Assembly: GCA_035532075.1 (NCBI GenBank)
Contig: DATKRV010000098.1
Coordinates: 62,001 to 126,000, forward strand
DNA length: 64,000 nt
Source of the DNA: CAIVND01 sp035532075
Lineage (GTDB): Bacteria > Actinomycetota > Acidimicrobiia > Acidimicrobiales > Bog-793
Direction: 5' to 3'
The notes beneath the pieces are model-generated. The model saw nothing but the letters and a program-made list of their open reading frames with translations, did not search any database and was not told the DNA's origin. The first letter of the stretch is position 1, and each line of letters opens with the position of its first letter. This document shows, piece by piece, positions 1 to 8,392 of this stretch. Made by a program: the position numbers and the translations under genes.

Positions 1-619
1 GATAGGCGCGCACAACGTCGCGTACGTCAGTGAAATCGCGCTCCGCGCTGAGGTTGCCGACACGCACCGAGTGGTCGCCGCTCATCTCTGCCTCGACAAC
101 ACGCTTGGCAAGTGCCGAGACGACAAAAAACTCTGCCTGGCCCGGACCGATGTGATTGAACGGCCGGACTCGAACCACGCCGGTATCGCGTCCAAGATAT
201 GCCTGGAGACCACAGATCTCCGCCGCCACCTTGCTCGCGGCATAGGGAGTCACCGGCAAAAACGGTGCGCTTTCGTCGATCACCGCACCATTGCCTGCTC
301 CATACACCTCGGCCGAACTGACGAGGACGACCCTTGGCGTCGGGTCGATCTTTCGCGCCGCCTCGAGAAGTTCAATCGTTCCGAGCACATTCACCCGGAA
401 GGTCTCGGACGGCTCCTCCCATGAACGCCCGACATGGGTGAGCGCCGCGAGGTGGTAGATCACCTCCGGAGCTGCCTCGGTGATCAGGTGTTCGACGATC
501 CCGGGAAGGGCAATATCGATCTCGTCAGGAAGTGCCGCGACCTCGTCACCCATCTCTTCGAGATGGGCGCGCAACCAACCACCGACAAAACCCGACGCGC
601 CGGTAATGAATGCTCTCAC
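1..619 (-). CDS. NAD-dependent sugar epimerase/reductase, GDP-6-deoxy-D-mannose reductase-like (3' end cut by window)
   Basis: About 206 residues are visible from a GTG start; the C-terminus lies outside the window. The protein opens with a Rossmann dinucleotide motif (ITGASGFVGGWL), has a VVLVSSAEVYG strand and the short-chain dehydrogenase YxxxK pair in TPYAASKVAAE, and then NLSAERDFTDVRDVVRAY, a signature common in GDP-mannose 4,6-dehydratase and GDP-6-deoxy-D-lyxo-4-hexulose reductase proteins. The likely role is making a GDP-deoxysugar for surface glycan. It follows a GT4 gene by only 9 bases, so it is probably the distal gene of the glycan operon. Family assignment is solid; the exact nucleotide sugar is inferred. 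Confidence 0.8.
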   Translation of the reverse strand, partial: MRAFITGASGFVGGWLRAHLEEMGDEVAALPDEIDIALPGIVEHLITEAAPEVIYHLAALTHVGRSWEEPSETFRVNVLGTIELLEAARKIDPTPRVVLVSSAEVYGAGNGAVIDESAPFLPVTPYAASKVAAEICGLQAYLGRDTGVVRVRPFNHIGPGQAEFFVVSALAKRVVEAEMSGDHSVRVGNLSAERDFTDVRDVVRAY

Positions 620-628
620 CTCGCCAGC

Positions 629-1786
629 CTAGCGATCGAGCGCCCGGCGATAGGCCTCGACATGCAGCTCGGCAGATCGCGCCCAGGTGAACTCGCGTGC
701 GCGCATGATTCCCAGCTCTCGACGCGCGTTCACCGTGGAACCACCGGCGATGATCTCGAGCAATGCCTCTGCAAGTGCCGTAACGTCATCGGGTTCCACA
801 TATGTCGCCGCATCCCCCGCGATCTCTGCCATGACCGACCGTTCAGTCGTGACGAGTGGCGCTCCGCAGGCGAGAGCTTCGAGCGCGGGGAGTCCGAAAC
901 CCTCCTCGATCGAGGGATAGGCAACAACGACTGCACGACGCAACAGCGGAGCAACCGCCGCACCGCGGATATAGCCGAGCTGTATGATCCGATCCGCGTA
1001 GCGCGACTCACCGATGGCTCGCATGAGTTCGTCTCGACCCCAGGCGAGCTGTCCGGCAAGCACGAGCGAGAGATCGCGGTGTCGCGCAGCGATCAAGTCA
1101 AAGGCGCGGATCAGATTCGGAATGTTCTTTCTCGGTTCCAGGGTACCGACATGGACGAGGTAGGGCGCATGGATTCCCAGCGTCTGGATGATCCCGTCGT
1201 CGCGTACCGGGTCGTCCCCGCGGTGGAAACGCGCGTGGTCGACGCCGTGGGTGATCACCCGCACCTCCGCCGCCGGATGGAAGTGCTCTTCGAAGCGCTC
1301 CGCGGTGTGCCGACTGACGCAGATGATCACTGCGGCGTGCGCGGCGCTGTATTTCATCGCCCTTCGAAACAGCGCCACCTTCGAACGCTCGTGCCACTCG
1401 GGGTGCTCGACAAAGGTGAGATCGTGCACCGTCACGACCGCGGGGACCAAGAGCGCGCGCGGCATCTGATAGTGCGGACCATGGAAGACCTCGAGCTCGG
1501 GCTGGACTCGTCTCGCCTCTCGACCGAGCCCGAACTCTGCGTAGACCAGCCGGAGAGGCCGCGATCTCGGCGCGTTCGCGACGATCCTGAGCGACTCAAG
1601 GTGATGCGTCCGGAGCCGATCCCAGCGGGCCCGATCTGCACGACGGGAAAAGAGCGTCGTGGTGACGTCGCTGCGATCTGCGAGCGCGCGCGCGATCTCG
1701 ATGCTGTAGCGACCCGCGCCGACCGGATCGCTTGGAACAGCAGTGACATCGAGACCGATTTGGAGGGGCCGGGCATGCTCGCTCAT
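629..1786 (-). CDS. Glycosyltransferase family 4 (GT-B fold)
   Basis: A 385-residue GT4 glycosyltransferase that probably transfers a sugar from a nucleotide donor to a growing surface polysaccharide. The C-terminal donor-binding half shows LVHVGTLEPRKNIPNLI and the E-x7-E motif EEGFGLPALEALACG. I chose the ATG at 1786 because it overlaps the stop of the upstream GT4 gene in an ATGA arrangement; an upstream start would add seven residues. The acceptor and linkage cannot be read from sequence. Confidence 0.85.
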   Translation of the reverse strand: MSEHARPLQIGLDVTAVPSDPVGAGRYSIEIARALADRSDVTTTLFSRRADRARWDRLRTHHLESLRIVANAPRSRPLRLVYAEFGLGREARRVQPELEVFHGPHYQMPRALLVPAVVTVHDLTFVEHPEWHERSKVALFRRAMKYSAAHAAVIICVSRHTAERFEEHFHPAAEVRVITHGVDHARFHRGDDPVRDDGIIQTLGIHAPYLVHVGTLEPRKNIPNLIRAFDLIAARHRDLSLVLAGQLAWGRDELMRAIGESRYADRIIQLGYIRGAAVAPLLRRAVVVAYPSIEEGFGLPALEALACGAPLVTTERSVMAEIAGDAATYVEPDDVTALAEALLEIIAGGSTVNARRELGIMRAREFTWARSAELHVEAYRRALDR

Positions 1787-2898
1787 CGCACACCGAGCTC
1801 GTTCCACACGCGCAGATGCTCCTCGGCCGTCCGTGCCCAGGTCAACTTCTCGCTATACTCGCGGCCCTCGCTCTGCAGGCGCGCGCGAAGCGCCCCGTCG
1901 GTCGTACAGACGACCAACCCCTCGGCGATCTCGTTCACATCGAGCGGATCGACCAGAAAGGCACCGGTCGCTGCAGATGGCACCGCGCTCGACAGCACGA
2001 CGGCCGATTGGCGCATCGCCTCGACTGCCGGCAGGCCGAATCCCTCCGAGAGGGGAATATAGGCGACCACCTCGGCGCCGGCATAGAGCCCCGCGAGGAC
2101 ACCTCCCGAGACGGAACCGACAGAGACGACGCCCTTCGTGGGTTCCACCTCTGCCATCCATCCCGTCGGACCGCAGATCACAAGGGTGCACGGTTCGACA
2201 AGGCGGTCGCGCACCTTTGCATAGGCGCTGATAAGTCGCGCGAGGTTCTTGCGCGGTTCGATCGTTCCGACGCTGAGGATGTAACGCCCGTGAATTCCAT
2301 TGCGCTCGAGGAGCGACCGCGTCGCAACAAGATCAGGCGCTTCAAGGTGATCCGAACCTTCGGTGATCACGTGCACCCTCGTCGAGGCAATCTCGAGCCC
2401 CGCTTCGAGGAGCTGGTTAGAGACGCTCTCGGAGGGAACGATGAACGCGTCTGCAACTCGCGCGGCTCGTCGCAGCGCGCGTTCGTGCCAGTGCCTTCCA
2501 TGCGCGCTAAAGGCCTCCGGAACGATCCGGAAGGCAAGATCGTGAATCGTCACCACCAGGGGGAGGTGCGTTGGTGGAATCGCGAGCGAGGGAGCGTGAA
2601 CGATCCCGCTGCCAGCGACACGCGGTCCCGTTCCGACCTCCCAAAGTCGTGTCAAGAGTGGTCCGGGGATTGGCGTCGTCCTGAGCGTTGCACCGAGCCG
2701 TCGGAGCGGGTCGTTTCTTCCGCGCGATCTGCTCGCGTAGAGCGTGAGCCACTCTGGATCCTCGTCACCTCGTGCGACTAGCGCGCGCACGAGCTCTTTG
2801 GTGTAGGTGCCAATACCACCGGGAACGTCGCGGCGAAGCTGTTGCACGACGAGCGTCACCTGTCGTTCTTTATCTCGCGGCTCGGCCGGATCGATCAC
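1783..2898 (-). CDS. Glycosyltransferase family 4 (GT-B fold)
   Basis: A 371-residue GT4 enzyme, paralogous in layout to the next gene downstream. It has the N-terminal acceptor-side glycine loop (RDVPGGIGTYTKEL) and the donor motifs LSVGTIEPRKNLARLI and SEGFGLPAVEAM. The frame stays open far upstream into cofE, but that part is a shadow. A GTG at 2898 overlaps the cofE stop (GTGA), matching the coupling seen elsewhere in the operon. GTG at 2859, directly before the conserved TLVVQQL strand, is the alternative start. Likely role: surface glycan assembly. Confidence 0.83.
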   Translation of the reverse strand: MIDPAEPRDKERQVTLVVQQLRRDVPGGIGTYTKELVRALVARGDEDPEWLTLYASRSRGRNDPLRRLGATLRTTPIPGPLLTRLWEVGTGPRVAGSGIVHAPSLAIPPTHLPLVVTIHDLAFRIVPEAFSAHGRHWHERALRRAARVADAFIVPSESVSNQLLEAGLEIASTRVHVITEGSDHLEAPDLVATRSLLERNGIHGRYILSVGTIEPRKNLARLISAYAKVRDRLVEPCTLVICGPTGWMAEVEPTKGVVSVGSVSGGVLAGLYAGAEVVAYIPLSEGFGLPAVEAMRQSAVVLSSAVPSAATGAFLVDPLDVNEIAEGLVVCTTDGALRARLQSEGREYSEKLTWARTAEEHLRVWNELGVR

Positions 2899-3614
2899 CG
2901 GAAGAGATCCTCGCCTGGCGGGCGCACGATCTCCGCCCGCACCGACGACTCGCGGAACCACTCCCGGTTCACCCCACGGACCACGGCGACAGGAACCCGA
3001 TTCGCCTTTCCCATGACGAGATCGGCAGCCGAGCAGATCTCGTCTGCGACACACACCTCCGTCGCGACAAGTTCGCGTCCAAGGTGATCTCGGGTCGAGC
3101 GGAGATCGACCACAGCCGCGATGCCGGAGATTCCGATCGCGACGTCGGTTACACCGCGTCTCCACGCGCGACCGAACGTATCCGAGATGATGACCCCGAT
3201 ATCAACCTTGACGAGATGCGCGATGGCGTCGCGAAGACCGCGCGCCGAGCGGTCTGGATCGAGTGGCAACAAGACGGCATATCCTTCGGCGACGTTGGAG
3301 AGATCGACACCGGAGTTCGCGCAGATGAATCCATGTCGCGTCTCGGTGATCACGAGGTCACCCCGACGCCGCAGCACGCGTACCGCCTCGGACTCGGCGA
3401 GCCGTCGTTTTGCATCTGGATCATCACGGTCGATCTCGACCACGCGCCCCTCAGCCTTGGAGATGATCTTCTGCGTGACGACGAGAACGTCGCCGTCACG
3501 CAGCTCGCCACCGTAATGGTGGATCGCATCGACGATCAGCCTTGCGAGTGGATCGCCATGCCTGATCTCCATGAGGCCCTCGACGCCGAAGACCGAGATG
3601 CCTGCGGGGCTCAT
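2895..3614 (-). CDS. cofE: Coenzyme F420-0:L-glutamate ligase (CofE-type, single domain)
   Basis: CofE adds gamma-linked glutamates to F420-0 using GTP. The 239-residue protein has the family landmarks DVLVVTQKIISKAEG, FICANSGVDLSN, LPLDPDRSARGLRDAI, GVIISDTFGRAWRRGVTDVAIG and VADEICSAADLVMGKANRVPVAVVRG. The ATG at 3614 lies five bases after the cofD stop; a TTG at 3623 is an alternative. Mycobacterial FbiB carries a second, nitroreductase-like FMN domain that reduces dehydro-F420; this protein ends after the CofE domain, so that activity must come from another gene. Confidence 0.93.
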   Translation of the reverse strand: MSPAGISVFGVEGLMEIRHGDPLARLIVDAIHHYGGELRDGDVLVVTQKIISKAEGRVVEIDRDDPDAKRRLAESEAVRVLRRRGDLVITETRHGFICANSGVDLSNVAEGYAVLLPLDPDRSARGLRDAIAHLVKVDIGVIISDTFGRAWRRGVTDVAIGISGIAAVVDLRSTRDHLGRELVATEVCVADEICSAADLVMGKANRVPVAVVRGVNREWFRESSVRAEIVRPPGEDLFR

Positions 3615-3619
3615 CGCCT

Positions 3620-4567
3620 TCAAGCCTGCGCCTTGAACGTGTCAATTCCAAGCGCGCGGCACACCACGCGGGCGAGATCGCCGGCCACGAGCGCGTCACT
3701 CATCACCGTGTCGGTCATCACGCAACGCATGCCAAGATCCTCGATCCGGCCCGCCTCGGCACGATCTTGTTGATCGATCACCATCGTCGCAGAAAACCTC
3801 ACGAGGAGCCCGGCCACCCCCGATGCGCTCGAGGAGTGACCAAGTTCCGCGAGCAGCCGGTCGGCAGGGCCTTTCAGCGCGCGTCCGCCGATGATCGGAG
3901 AGATTGCTGCGACGTGGCGACGGCGACGCTCGAGTACCTCGGCGATCGCGGGAACTGCAAGGATCGGACCGATCGAGACGACCGGATTCGATGGGGCGAT
4001 GATGATCGCGTCAGCATCTTCGAGCGCCTCGAGGACACCCGGGGCTGGAATCGCCTGTTCCGCTCCGGCAAAGTGCACCGCCTTGACCGCGACCGCGTGG
4101 TGACGGTGGACAAAATACTCCTGGAAGTCAATCTCCTCGCCGTCAAGCGTGGTGAGTTTGGTACGAACCGGGTCATTCGTCATCGGTACAATCGAGAGGG
4201 TAAGCCCAAAGGCCTGCGTGATGTTGCGGGTCACCTCATGGAGCAGACGTCCCGACGCAAGCGCCTCGCTGCGATACAGGTGCGTTGCGAGGTCTTTGTC
4301 GCCAATTGCGAACCAACGCGCAGCGCCGAAGCGCTCGAGCCCATCGAGCACATTCCAGCTCTCTCCCTCGAGGCCCCAACCCGTCGTCGCGCCCAGGCCG
4401 GCAAGGGTGTAGGTCACGGTATCAATGTCCGGACAGACACGGAGCGTATTCCATTCGAGATCGTCGCCGGTGTTGACGATCGCGCTGATCTCTCGTTCGT
4501 CAATCACGTAACGCAGGCCCGTCAGGAACCGTGCCGCGCCGACACCGCCGCACAGTACCGCGATCAC
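3620..4567 (-). CDS. cofD: CofD/FbiA: 2-phospho-L-lactate (or phosphoenolpyruvyl) transferase of F420 biosynthesis
   Basis: This 315-residue protein joins the activated phospholactyl or phosphoenolpyruvyl donor to the deazaflavin Fo, forming (dehydro-)F420-0. Family motifs include the N-terminal AVLCGGVGAARFLTGL, IVNTGDDLEWN, TLAGLGATTGWGLEGE, WFAIGDKDLATHLYR and the C-terminal SNPVVSIGPILAVPAI and GRALKGPADRLL. The GTG start at 4567 overlaps the upstream epimerase stop (GTGA). Longer in-frame starts are shadows over the epimerase. It sits directly before cofE, which continues the pathway. Confidence 0.94.
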   Translation of the reverse strand: MIAVLCGGVGAARFLTGLRYVIDEREISAIVNTGDDLEWNTLRVCPDIDTVTYTLAGLGATTGWGLEGESWNVLDGLERFGAARWFAIGDKDLATHLYRSEALASGRLLHEVTRNITQAFGLTLSIVPMTNDPVRTKLTTLDGEEIDFQEYFVHRHHAVAVKAVHFAGAEQAIPAPGVLEALEDADAIIIAPSNPVVSIGPILAVPAIAEVLERRRRHVAAISPIIGGRALKGPADRLLAELGHSSSASGVAGLLVRFSATMVIDQQDRAEAGRIEDLGMRCVMTDTVMSDALVAGDLARVVCRALGIDTFKAQA

Positions 4568-5505
4568 GTTGGATCCATCTGGGCAATCGTGATGTCGACA
4601 CCCTCCGCGAGTGTCGTCCATGGACTCCAACCGAGCTCGCGCCGGGCGCGGCCGAAGTCAAGCGAGCTCCTTCGGATCTCTCCGGGGCGAGCGGACTCTC
4701 TCAACGGCTTGAGCTTCGATGCGCACGCCTTTGCGACCAGCAGGTACAGCTCGCGGATACTTGTCTCGACAGCGGTGCCGATGTTGAGCACAAGACCTCC
4801 CGCCCGGTCGATTGACCGGACAAAGGCGTCCACCACGTCGTCGACGAAGACGAAATCGCGCGTCTGTCTGCCATCACCGTAGATCACCGGTGCTCGACCA
4901 TTGCGGAGCTGATTGGCGAAGATCGATACCACACCGCCCTCCTGGCTGGCTCGCTGGCGCGGTCCATAGACGTTGGCCGGAGCGAGCACGGTGTATTCGA
5001 GGCCGAACAGCTCGCGATAGATCTTCAAATATTCCACCATCGCCAATTTGCCGACCGCATAGGGAGAGCTCGGCACCGCGCCCCTACTCTCTTTGAATGG
5101 AAGTGTCTGGTCATCTCCATCGCCGTAGAGCGCGCCGCCGCTCGATGCCACAACCACCTTCGCACATCCGGCACCAAGGGCGGCCTCAAAGACACGCAGA
5201 CTGCCGATGATGTTGCTGTCCGCGTCGAATATAGGACGCGCGAGCGACTCGCTTACGCTTGTCTGCGCGGCAAGATGAAAGATCACATCCGGTTTCCTTC
5301 GCGCGACATAGTCGATCAGCTCGGGAACACGCACATCCATCTGCTGGAATGTAAGCGGACCGGACAGCAACCTCGCCTGTTGCAGATTCTTCAGCGAGCC
5401 GCTCGAAAGATCATCGACGACATCGACACTGTGCCCTTCGGCAAGAAGTCGATCGACGATCGAAGATCCGATGAATCCGGCTCCCCCGGTGACGAGGGTT
5501 CTCAT
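4564..5505 (-). CDS. NAD-dependent nucleotide-sugar epimerase (GalE-like)
   Basis: A 313-residue extended short-chain dehydrogenase acting on a nucleotide sugar. It begins MRTLVTGGAGFIGSSIVDRLL, has the IFHLAAQTSV segment, the catalytic region SSGGALYG plus the YxxxK pair in SPYAVGKLAMVEYL, and the substrate loop NVYGPRQRASQEGGVVSIF. These are typical of UDP-glucose 4-epimerase relatives in surface-sugar clusters. The ATG at 5505 follows the previous gene's stop by seven bases. The exact epimerase reaction is not certain. Confidence 0.87.
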   Translation of the reverse strand: MRTLVTGGAGFIGSSIVDRLLAEGHSVDVVDDLSSGSLKNLQQARLLSGPLTFQQMDVRVPELIDYVARRKPDVIFHLAAQTSVSESLARPIFDADSNIIGSLRVFEAALGAGCAKVVVASSGGALYGDGDDQTLPFKESRGAVPSSPYAVGKLAMVEYLKIYRELFGLEYTVLAPANVYGPRQRASQEGGVVSIFANQLRNGRAPVIYGDGRQTRDFVFVDDVVDAFVRSIDRAGGLVLNIGTAVETSIRELYLLVAKACASKLKPLRESARPGEIRRSSLDFGRARRELGWSPWTTLAEGVDITIAQMDPT

Positions 5506-5512
5506 CGCGACC

Positions 5513-6589
5513 TCATAGAGCGAGTCGCGCGCCAGATGCGCGCGTCTCTCGTTCGACGTGAACTCGGGCACCAACGATCGAATCACTGATCTGTGAGCTC
5601 GCTCCAATGCGCGCGTAAGGTCCAATGATCGAACGTTCGATCACACTGTCGCAATCAACCATTGCTCCGGTCATCACGACAGATTCATCGAGGCGTGTAC
5701 CCGATGCGATCACCGCACCCGCCTCGATCACGCAATCACGCACCGATGCGGTTCGAGCGACGCTCGAACGCGCACCGAAGAAATTTGCTCCGATCACCTC
5801 GCCCATGACCCGTGCATCGGCCGCGGCGAGCACGCCGCGGGAGATTTCAAGATGATCGGGCAGGATCACCTGAGGGCGGAGTCCGCGAAGTACATCCCAC
5901 TGCGCCTGCAGATAACGCTCGGGCGTCCCCGTGTCGAGCCAGTAGCTCTCCGAGGCTTTCGCGAAGAGCTCACCGGTTCTCACGAGTTCGGGAAATATCT
6001 CGCGCTCGATCGACACCGGGACATTGCGCGCAATCATCTTGAGCACCGATGGTTCAAGCACGTAGGTCCCCGCATTGATCATGTTCGTCGGTGCCTCGCC
6101 GATCGCGGGTTTTTCGATGAACGCGATCACCCGGCCGAATTGGTCGGTCGACACCACTCCGAATGCCGACGGGTCCTTCACCGGCGTCAGCGCGATCGTC
6201 GCGCTCCCCGCGTGTTGTTCATGAAATCTGATCAGATCGCCAATATCGAGATCGGTGATGATGTCGCCATTGATGACGATCAGCAGTTCGTCAGCAACGC
6301 CTGCATAGTCCGCGGCGAAGGCAATGGCTCCGGCGGTATCGCGTGGGTCGGGTTCGGTCGCCGTGACCACGACGACGCCTGCGTGTTCACCCGAGGAGAA
6401 AGCCGCGAGAAATGCATCGGACTGATGACCGAGTGCGAAGACGACCTTGGTCACCCCATGGGAGGCAAGCCATTCGACGATCTCGAAGATCATCGGCCGC
6501 CCAACGATCGGCAGAAGCGGCTTGGGGATCTCGTAGGTGAGTGGACGGAGACGGGTCCCCTGTCCCCCGACGAGTACGAGCGCGTTCAC
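5513..6589 (-). CDS. NDP-sugar pyrophosphorylase with left-handed beta-helix tail (ManB/ManC-like)
   Basis: A nucleotidyltransferase of 358 residues that activates a sugar-1-phosphate with NTP. The N-terminal domain has the signature VLVGGQGTRLRPLTYEIPKP; later it shows VINGDIITDLDI, FIEKPAIGEAPTNMINAGTY and SYWLDTGTPERYL. The last 100 or so residues form hexapeptide repeats (VMGEVIGANFFGARSSV onward), as in GDP-mannose and glucose-1-phosphate pyrophosphorylases. The GTG at 6589 starts the conserved strand directly. Between a WbbL-like gene and the F420 genes, it occupies the position of mycobacterial manB, so mannose-1-phosphate guanylyltransferase is the best guess. Confidence 0.86.
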   Translation of the reverse strand: MNALVLVGGQGTRLRPLTYEIPKPLLPIVGRPMIFEIVEWLASHGVTKVVFALGHQSDAFLAAFSSGEHAGVVVVTATEPDPRDTAGAIAFAADYAGVADELLIVINGDIITDLDIGDLIRFHEQHAGSATIALTPVKDPSAFGVVSTDQFGRVIAFIEKPAIGEAPTNMINAGTYVLEPSVLKMIARNVPVSIEREIFPELVRTGELFAKASESYWLDTGTPERYLQAQWDVLRGLRPQVILPDHLEISRGVLAAADARVMGEVIGANFFGARSSVARTASVRDCVIEAGAVIASGTRLDESVVMTGAMVDCDSVIERSIIGPYARIGASSQISDSIVGARVHVERETRASGARLAL

Positions 6590-6612
6590 TTTCGCACCTG
6601 GGGGTACCGGTG

Positions 6613-7470
6613 TTAACCCGAGGTCGTTGAAGAGGTACTCGAGGTGCTGGGCGTCACGCTCGGTACGCCGCCCGTCGAGCTGGTCGATGAGGTATTCGAC
6701 GTGCCCGTCGCCGGCAGGGTCGTCGTGGTAGACGTCCCAGCGCTTGTAGGAACGGTGCTCGGCAGCGTCGTCGTCGTCCCGATCGACCCAACCTTTGCGT
6801 TCTGGGCCATCGTCGAGATCAATGTCGCCTTCGAGGAGGGCTCGGGGATCGACGCCCCCACGGGAACGAAGGCGAGGGTGATCATCTTTCCGTTGTCGAG
6901 ATGAATCGAGGTGATGTTCGTGCTCACAAGCGACGGAGAGGCGGTCGGAGAGGACCAGACCTTCGCGACGAGCTTGCCCTTGCCGTGCAAAGGTCCGTTG
7001 CAGGTCGCTCCATTGCTCCACAGCACCGGCAGCTTGCCCGGAATCTGGATCGAGGTGTTTGTGAGCGTGAGGCCCGAATAATTGACCGCGAAGTTTCCGA
7101 GTGTCGCATTGGCACCCTCATAGGACGCCGATGCGGCCACTGCGCCAGGGTTGATGTCGATCAGGCCGTTCCCGAATGTGCGCAGACCGACCGAGGTGAG
7201 ATTCGAACTCGGAGCGAGATCTGGCTGGATCGAACCACACAGGTCGATACCGAGTGCGCTTACCCAGTGATCCGTCGCGCTCGGGCCGATCGACGGCTTC
7301 GATCCAGTCGAATTCTTCTCGTTGCGGGTGTAGACCGTGAGACCCACACCGAGCACCACGATCAGCGTCATCAGCGCGTACCAGGCCCGCGGCCGCTGCG
7401 CTCGATAGCTCTTTGAGCCGCCGCTGGCGGCGGCGCGGGCAACGGAACGGGCAATAGAGCTTCGTGGCAT
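6613..7470 (-). CDS. Membrane-anchored extracytoplasmic protein with Ser/Thr-rich tail, unknown function
   Basis: 285 residues. A basic N-terminus (about residues 1-30) precedes one hydrophobic segment (about 31-47, AWYALMTLIVVLGVGLTVY), so the rest probably lies outside the membrane. The central part has two cysteines (in GIDLCGS and GATCNGPL) that could pair. From about residue 230 the protein is almost pure Ser/Thr/Gly/Pro, a likely wall-spanning or glycosylated linker. I recognise no catalytic domain. It is 46 bases behind the rhamnosyltransferase-like gene and 23 bases before the pyrophosphorylase gene, so a role in envelope glycan assembly is possible but only inferred. Confidence 0.72.
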   Translation of the reverse strand: MPRSSIARSVARAAASGGSKSYRAQRPRAWYALMTLIVVLGVGLTVYTRNEKNSTGSKPSIGPSATDHWVSALGIDLCGSIQPDLAPSSNLTSVGLRTFGNGLIDINPGAVAASASYEGANATLGNFAVNYSGLTLTNTSIQIPGKLPVLWSNGATCNGPLHGKGKLVAKVWSSPTASPSLVSTNITSIHLDNGKMITLAFVPVGASIPEPSSKATLISTMAQNAKVGSIGTTTTLPSTVPTSAGTSTTTTLPATGTSNTSSTSSTGGVPSVTPSTSSTSSTTSG

Positions 7471-7516
7471 GGATGGCGAAGCTTACTCAATGCTCAGCGA
7501 AGGTGGCGAGCGAACG

Positions 7517-8359
7517 CTATCGGCGGCCGAATTGGCGGATGAGGGCGACCGCGAGTCGGCCGACGACCCCGACAAAGACGAAGGGCAGGATCACCGAACG
7601 CGCCCCGGTCAGCGACTTTCGTGCGAACCGCCAGGCGGAGACGTGATGGGCGACAAGCATCCGGTACGGGTGCTGGCCGGCGGAGATTCCGCCATGATGA
7701 ACCACGGTCGCCGCGGGAAGATAGGCCGAGCGCCATCCGATCTGGCGCAGCCGCCAGCACAGGTCGAGATCTTCGACATACATGAAATAGCGTTCGTCAA
7801 AGCCTCCAACGGCGTCAAATGCCTCGGCACAGACGAGGAAACAGGCGCCAGAGACCCAGTCGGCCGAAACCGCATGAGTCGCGCCAATCGTCGCGAACCT
7901 ATAGCGGCGCGAAAACCGGTTGTGGGGCCAAAACATCGACAACAACGCATGCCCGAACGCATCGGTGATACTCGGGAACGAACGAGCCGAGGGATACACC
8001 TGACCATTCGTCTCGAAGATCCTCGGACCGACAACGCCGGTGTCGTGGTGGTGACTGAGATATTCCGCAAGCAGCGCGGGAGCCTCGCGATCGATGACGA
8101 GGTCGGGATTGCAGACGAAAATATGCTCATCCACAAGCTCCGCGCGGCCCAGGTTGACCGCGCTTCCATAGCCGAGATTCTTCCTCGACAAGATGACCCG
8201 CACGTCGGGATAGGCGCGCTGTACGGGTGCGAGTGAGGCGTCGTGCGAGTCATTGTCGACGACAACGATCGACTCGATCCCCGATGTGACAAGACTCGTC
8301 ACACACGCGAAGAGAGAATCGCCCGCATTGTGGTTGACGACGATCGCTCCAGTCGTCAT
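7517..8359 (-). CDS. wbbL: Glycosyltransferase family 2, WbbL-like rhamnosyltransferase
   Basis: A 280-residue GT-A glycosyltransferase. It starts GAIVVNHNAGDSLFACV, has VVVDNDSHDAS, the donor-binding CNPDLVID, VGPRIFETNGQVYPSARSFPS, DWVSGACFLV and FMYVEDLDLCWRLRQIGWR, all typical of the WbbL/RfbF rhamnosyltransferase group. The C-terminal hydrophobic stretch (ILPFVFVGVVGRLAVALI) may dock it at the membrane. It sits directly after rfbD and rfbB, which make dTDP-rhamnose, so adding rhamnose to a lipid-linked acceptor is the natural role, as for mycobacterial WbbL in the wall linkage unit. Confidence 0.87.
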   Translation of the reverse strand: MTTGAIVVNHNAGDSLFACVTSLVTSGIESIVVVDNDSHDASLAPVQRAYPDVRVILSRKNLGYGSAVNLGRAELVDEHIFVCNPDLVIDREAPALLAEYLSHHHDTGVVGPRIFETNGQVYPSARSFPSITDAFGHALLSMFWPHNRFSRRYRFATIGATHAVSADWVSGACFLVCAEAFDAVGGFDERYFMYVEDLDLCWRLRQIGWRSAYLPAATVVHHGGISAGQHPYRMLVAHHVSAWRFARKSLTGARSVILPFVFVGVVGRLAVALIRQFGRR

Positions 8360-8392
8360 GGAACGACCGCGACAGACATGGTCACGCCAGCA

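Noticed and set aside
434..2062. 542-codon open frame on the plus strand
   Set aside because: It lies antisense to two clear GT4 genes with intact motifs. Long antisense frames are expected in GC-rich coding DNA, and the translation is Arg-rich with no domain.
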